Both the position numbers and the translations under genes were made by a program. A stretch of 64,000 nt of DNA from Cryptomeria japonica (Eukaryota > Streptophyta > Pinopsida > Cupressales > Cupressaceae), in the NCBI RefSeq assembly GCF_030272615.1, contig NC_081415.1:513201034-513265033 (forward strand), given 5' to 3'. Shown piece after piece: positions 59,432-64,000 of this stretch. The notes beneath the pieces were generated by a model. It was not told the DNA's origin. It saw only the letters and a list, made by a program, of their open reading frames with translations, and searched no databases. How positions within the stretch are numbered: the first letter of the stretch is position 1; each line of letters opens with the position of its first letter.

Positions 59432-61787
59432 TCAATGATCAATGGAGGTGACTCTCAACTCATGTCTAAAGTGAGTAAAACTAGACATAGGAAGAGTTTT
59501 TGCGAAGATGTCAGCTACTTGCTTAGATGAAGGACAGAACTGTAACTCCACTTGCCCATCTTTAACCAAGTCACAAATGTAATGATGTTGGATCTCTATG
59601 TGCTTTGTTCTAGCATGAAACACAAGATTCTTTTTCATAGAAATAGTTCTATTGTTATCACAGTAGATGATGGTTGGATGTTGTTGAACCAAATGTAGAT
59701 CTTCCAATATCCGTCTAATCCAAACTGCTTGAGTACATGTTGAGGTGGCTGCAACGTATTCTATTTCTACAGAAGAAAGAGCCACGGTTGCCTGTTTCTT
59801 GCTACTCCAAGAGACAACTCCAGAACCAAGTGAAAAAACATATCCAGATGTAGATTTTCTATCATCCATTGAACCAGCCCAATCAAAATCCGTGTAACCA
59901 ACTAACTCAAACTTTTCAATGGGATAATAATGAATTCCAAAACTTTGTGTACCTTTCACATGCCTCATGATTCTTTTAGTAGCTTGCCAATGAGACTCAT
60001 GTGGATCTTGCATGAATCAAGAGATAAGGCTCACAACATACATAATATCAGGTCTACTAGTTTTGAGATACATGGGGTTGCCAACCAAACTTCTATACAA
60101 AGTAGCATTAACCTTGGGACTTGTATATTCTTTGTTTAATTTTTCACCAAGTGCTATGGGGGTTGCAAGTGCTTTGCATGCCTCCATTCTAAAAAATTTC
60201 AACAAATCAGCTACATATTTGGTTTGGGAAACATATATACCTTTTGATGTTTGTTGTACCGCGATACCAAGAAAATAAAGCATGAGTCCCAAATCTCACA
60301 TTTCAAATTCTTGTTTCATTTCTACTTGAAACTTCTACATCAAAGTTTTGTTGTTACCTATATAAATAAGATCATCAACATAAAGGCAAACTATGCCAAT
60401 ATCATTACCAATAGATTGGACATACAAGGTAGGCTTTGAGTGGCTTATGTTGAATCCTTTCTTCATGAAATAACTGTCAATCCTAGCATACCAGGCATGA
60501 GGAGCTTGTTTTAACCCATAAAGAGCTTTCTTCAACTTGTAGACTAAGTGTTCTTTTCCTGGAACTTCATAACCCATAGGTTGTTCCACATAACCTTCCT
60601 CATCTAAATAACCATTCAAGAATGTTGATTTAACATCCATCTGAAATATTGGTCATTCGAATTGTGCTGCAATAACCAATATAATCTTGACTATATCAAG
60701 TATAGACAGAAGAGAAAAAGTCTCTGTGTAATCCACTCTAGGAGTTTGTGCAAAGCCTTTTGCAACTAATCTTGCCTTATGTCATTCCACTGAACCATTT
60801 GCATGATATTTGAATTTATATATCCATTTTACACCAATCACCTGCTTATCTTTGAGAAGTTAGACTAAATCCCAAGTATTGTTCTTATGAATGGAATTCA
60901 TCTCAACATTCATAGCATTAACCCATACAAGTTCTTTTATTGCTTCTTCATATACACTAGAGGGTTCAACTTGAATTTTACTAAGCACAAGTTGAAATTA
61001 ACAACTAGAGTTGTATTATGTACTCCTCTGATATATATCAACTAAACTTCGTACCTTTCTTGGAACTGATGCTAAAGGTGATGCTGGAGGTGAATATTCA
61101 CCTGATTTTATGCTACTTTAAGAAATAGGTGAGCTTGGAGGACTAGAACTAGAGCTTGAACTTCCACTTGAGCTTGTGGGGAGAGGAGGAACACTATTAA
61201 ATTCCATGTTTATGATTATTGATGAATTTTGTTGTACATCATATTTCCACTACCATACTCTCCCTTCATCAAAAATCACATCTCAACTAACAATCCATTG
61301 CTTTGTGTCAGGATTATAGAATCTATATCCTTTAGTTGTAGTAGAATATCCCACAAAGATACAATGTTGGGATTTGGCATCCAACTTCATCCGCTTTTGA
61401 ACTGGAACATGCACATATGCCAAGCAACCAAAGACACAAAAAGTGAGCCACTGAAGGCTTGTGACCACTCCAAGCTTCCTTTGGAGTTATGTTTTGAATT
61501 TGTTTTGTGGGACTTCGATTCAAAATATATACAATAGTTGCAACTGCTTCTCTCCAAAAATTATTTGGAAGATTCTTTGTCTGCATCATGCTTTGTGCCA
61601 TTTCCATAATGGTATGATTATTTTTTTCAGCAATACCATTTTGTTGAGGTGTATATGCAGCAATAAGTTATCTATGTATGCCATTCTTAATACAAAAACC
61701 AACAAACTCATTAGAGGTAAACTATGCCCCTCTATCTGTTCTAAGCATTTTAATAGGATACCCGCTCTTCTTTTTATCCATTACTTT
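59432..61787 (-). pseudogene. Copia-2 pol remnant (integrase, RT, RNase H)
   Basis: Reading on the minus strand from 61787: KVMDKKKSGYPIKMLRTDRG (integrase core Asp), NLPNNFWREAVATIVYILNR and the integrase C-terminal region; then RT with MDVKSTFLNGYLDEEGYVEQ, LKKALYGLKQAPHAWYARID and catalytic YVDD (LYVDDLIYIGN, about 60360-60390); then RNase H with YTDFDWAGSMDDRKSTSGYV, WSSKKQATVALSSVEIEYVA, TIIYCDNNRTISM and KQVADIFAKTL. It ends at a TGA at 59432-59434 that touches the purine tract. There are a few stops and one or more shifts. It is better preserved than Copia-1 in RNase H. Confidence 0.9.
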
Positions 61788-62212
61788 AAAGATTATGATA
61801 ATAATTTAAAACACTCACAAAATACAAGACATCAACTAAGAAGAAGACTAAATATTATTGATATGAAAAACTTAATTAAAATTTACAATAAAAATGATTA
61901 CATTTATAGACTCCTCAAGTCTATCAAAAAAGAAAAATAACTAAAAAAACTAATAGCAGTTTTGTCATTGCATAGACAACTGTTTCTAAAAACAAAAAAC
62001 CATGTTTAGACAACAATTTCTAAAGACTAGAAAACTATAAAGAAACTACACCAATGTATATCTTAGCAGTTTCTAAATTGCTATTCTATTAACAAAATGA
62101 AAACACATTCTTAGTAGTTTCTATCAAGTCTTTATCTTCATGGCATCATTCTAATCTTGATTTTTCCCTCCAACATATCAATCTCTAGGACAACATTCTA
62201 TTCTTGTCTTCA
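61788..62212 (-). repeat. 5' LTR of Copia-2, truncated
   Basis: 425 bp, matching 58981-59422 from AAAGATTATG onward. The first seven bases of the LTR's inner end and the primer site are lost. Confidence 0.88.
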
Positions 62213-62400
62213 AGATAGGCTTTGATGGCTATGTAAAGAGCATACTATCAAACAATTTACATTCCTTCTCTTGTCTCCATTATGGTATTGCCATCAACGG
62301 TCTCTTGAAGTTTTGAAAGCCTCCTCAACAAATCATTTTGTGCATATCATATCTTCAAGTTTCTAACTTTGAAATCTAACAAAAATGCCCTTCATTATGA
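62213..62400 (-). pseudogene. PPR pseudogene, 5' segment
   Basis: In mixed frames the minus strand reads QNDLLRRL / FVEEAFKTS and CKLFDSMLFT, which fit PPR (AQNDLVEEALKTF, A-x-KLFDSMP). It lies just across Copia-2 from the central PPR segment and in the same orientation. Support is weaker than for the other pieces. Confidence 0.45.
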
Positions 62401-62568
62401 TTTGAAGTGTTAATAACCTGTTTGTCGATTTCCACATTGGTATGATTGGTAGGATATTGATTTTACAATTGTCAATTGCATCAGCATTGAAGCTTTTAAA
62501 ATGGTTATAAATCCAAAAATCCAAGAAGTAAATTAAGTTTGCACAAATGCGCAAATGTGATTCAAGGG

Positions 62569-62930
62569 ATTAACCAATTAATGGTTAATCATTTGGAGTT
62601 TTTTGCATGAAATGAGAGCGATCATTAACCATTGACTAGTCAAAGGTTAAGAAATTCAAACTTTTTGCGTAAACTAAGCGAGGATTAACCATTAACTTTG
62701 GAAGAGGTTAAGCTATTCAAATTTTTTGCACAACACAAGAGAGGGGAGTAACTATTAACTTTGGAAGAGGTTAAGGCATTCAAATTTTTTGTGCAAAACA
62801 AGAGAGGGGATTAACCATTAACTTTGGAAGAGGTTAAGGATTGGAAGCTTTTCATACAAAATGACAAAGTGGATTAACCTCTGACTAGTTTAATGGAATA
62901 ATTAACTTTCAAAAATTTCACTCCAAGTTA
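62569..62930. repeat. tandem array of about 62-bp units, roughly six copies
   Basis: Each unit starts ATTAACCATTAACTTTGG or a variant, continues with GAGGTTAAG, then ATTCAAATTTTTTGC and ACAAGAGAGGGG. The middle three units are closest to each other; the outer ones are diverged, as expected of an array decaying from its edges. Noncoding. Confidence 0.85.
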
Positions 62931-63479
62931 TTAAAATGGGAGAAATAATAAACTAAATAATGAAAAATATTAAAGTTATTTTATTTAAATAATTAAATAT
63001 TTTCTCATTTAAAACCTAGAGGGCCTTCTTTGGAAAAATGTGTATAACTCTTGACTGAGATTGAATTTAGCCAAGAAATTTTAATTTGGCATCAAAGATG
63101 ACTAAATGATCAGAACCAAAAGATTTCTCTTCATGACGAAGTCCGAGATGCAAAATTTAAATGCTTTCCAAATAGAAGATGTCAAAAATTGAAAGATTAA
63201 AATCTTTTAAACCACCAACTGAATTGGAATGTAAATTATACACATGGCTCAAAATGATTATTAAGACAAGTTAATGAGGTGATTTCCCTCAACACTTTGT
63301 AATTTTCAAGATTCATCCATTTTCATACTTGAACTAACACATTATAGGCCCGATCCTGATAGGGTTTAAAAATTAGGACTTTGAGCTAAAATGACATATG
63401 TACACATCTTTAAAGCTCTTATAAATGCACATCATAACTTTATATGATATTAGCCTCAATGAAAAGTTCAAATTTTAGA
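62931..63479. other. spacer, nothing recognised
   Basis: AT-rich, with no coding frame. It may belong to the element whose protease region follows on the minus strand. Confidence 0.4.
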
Positions 63480-64000
63480 CATTTCAAATTTAGGACAACA
63501 TATTTGATAGGATTTCATCTCATCCTTGATCTGGAAATCCACCTTGAACTTATGATTAAAAAGTTGATTGACATATAAGAGATTTTTTTCAAACTTGAAA
63601 CATAGAGCACCGTTGTGAGTGTACAACTTCTCATCTTGAGAGGAATGGTGACACTTCCCATTCCTTCTACAACATACTCTTTATTTTCCACTATCATAAT
63701 CTATTCTCCAGTGCATTGATCTATTATTTTATGAAACATCTGTCTATTGTCCATCATATTTTTGTTAGCATCAAAGTAAATGGAAAAAACATCTCTCATG
63801 GGTTGTGAGGTTTGAGAGATAAGAATGTCAATTTGATTAATGTTGTAATTATCTATATCAAGTATATCTTCATTAGATGTATCATCTTACTAGGTTGCAA
63901 CATATCCTCTCTGCTTTTGTTGGTGTGGATGTCATCTCAACTACCAAGAATCACCACCACTTTGATGTGCCTTGTTTACTAGAATTTTCTTGAATAAGGC
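63480..64000 (-). pseudogene. Copia-type protease/pre-integrase remnant at window edge
   Basis: The minus strand reads IMIVENKEYVVEGMGSVTIP, then CTLTTVLYVSSLKKISYMSI. This matches the Copia segment after the protease active site (GNGK...VEGKGTV...L.NVLYVP.LKKNLLSVS). Upstream sequence (SQPMRDVFSIYFDAN, NRQMFHKI) would hold the protease, but the DSGA active site is not visible. It runs off the window. Confidence 0.55.

Larger units (their letters stand above)
58981..62212 (-). mobile_element. Copia-2, internally deleted copy
   Basis: A complete 3' LTR (58981-59422) and a 5' LTR lacking its inner terminus (61788-62212) flank only the C-terminal half of pol. Primer site, gag, protease and N-terminal integrase are missing. 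The LTR is joined directly to integrase coding sequence at 61787/61788, with AAAG shared by both. The element interrupts the PPR pseudogene, whose next piece lies at 62213-62400. No clear 5-bp target duplication was found (TGAGA versus AGATA). Confidence 0.88.

Noticed and set aside
58976-62217. A 5-bp target duplication for Copia-2.
   Set aside because: The flanks are TGAGA and AGATA, not a convincing match, so I claim none.
62569-62930. CRISPR-like array.
   Set aside because: The units are contiguous head-to-tail repeats without unique spacers, in a plant nuclear context.

Overview
The window is nuclear DNA of a land plant, made almost entirely of decayed, nested retrotransposons. Plant markers are plant-type tRNA-iMet primer sites in LTR elements, a DUF247 gene, PPR fragments, and a fragment with plant-type RNA polymerase II subunit 3 sequence. 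The AT-rich, deeply nested, stop-riddled landscape suits a large genome. A gymnosperm is my best guess, but that is inference. I see no CRISPR array, bacterial-type operon, rRNA or tRNA gene.

Region 1 (1-20475). A Ty3/gypsy gag-protease remnant (2-766) is followed by its probable 3' non-coding region. A broken ORF of unknown function (ORF-X copy 1; 3404-3703 and 18275-19483) is split by an LTR element at 3704-18269, proven by a perfect GAGGA target duplication. That element carries gag plus a second long ORF (ORF2) and is itself split by element A (5451-13405, minus strand). Element A has the same layout: gag of about 450 codons, ORF2 of about 1,128 codons, and no visible protease, integrase, reverse transcriptase or RNase H. 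Past ORF-X copy 1 lies a fragment of the host RPB3 gene (20066-20351).

Region 2 (20475-39800). AT-rich spacer holds one isolated Copia-type primer site. A plant L1-type LINE follows: ORF1 at 23548-24993, endonuclease at 25060-25850, reverse transcriptase and RNase H at 33843-37295. Element B, a second copy of the element A family (25851-33842, minus strand), splits it. A second ORF-X copy (37774-39300) follows the LINE.

Region 3 (39800-50400). The best candidate host gene is a DUF247-family ORF at 41737-43446, open in one frame except for two TAG codons, with a duplicated 3' untranslated region. A PPR fragment lies just upstream on the other strand. The rest is AT-rich DNA with several local duplications and a third, partial ORF-X copy on the minus strand.

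Region 4 (50400-64000). A decayed PPR gene on the minus strand is cut by two Copia elements. Copia-1 (51538-56516) has paired LTRs and a perfect AAATA duplication. Copia-2 (58981-62212) has lost gag, protease and half its integrase. There is also an orphan Copia RNase H, a tandem array of roughly 62-bp units, and a Copia protease-region remnant at the right edge.

The main candidate for something undescribed is the non-autonomous LTR group (outer element, A and B). Its ORF2 stays in one frame in A and B and is collinear with a diverged ORF2 in the outer element, yet resembles no retrotransposon enzyme I know. Such elements would need gag partners and enzymes supplied in trans.
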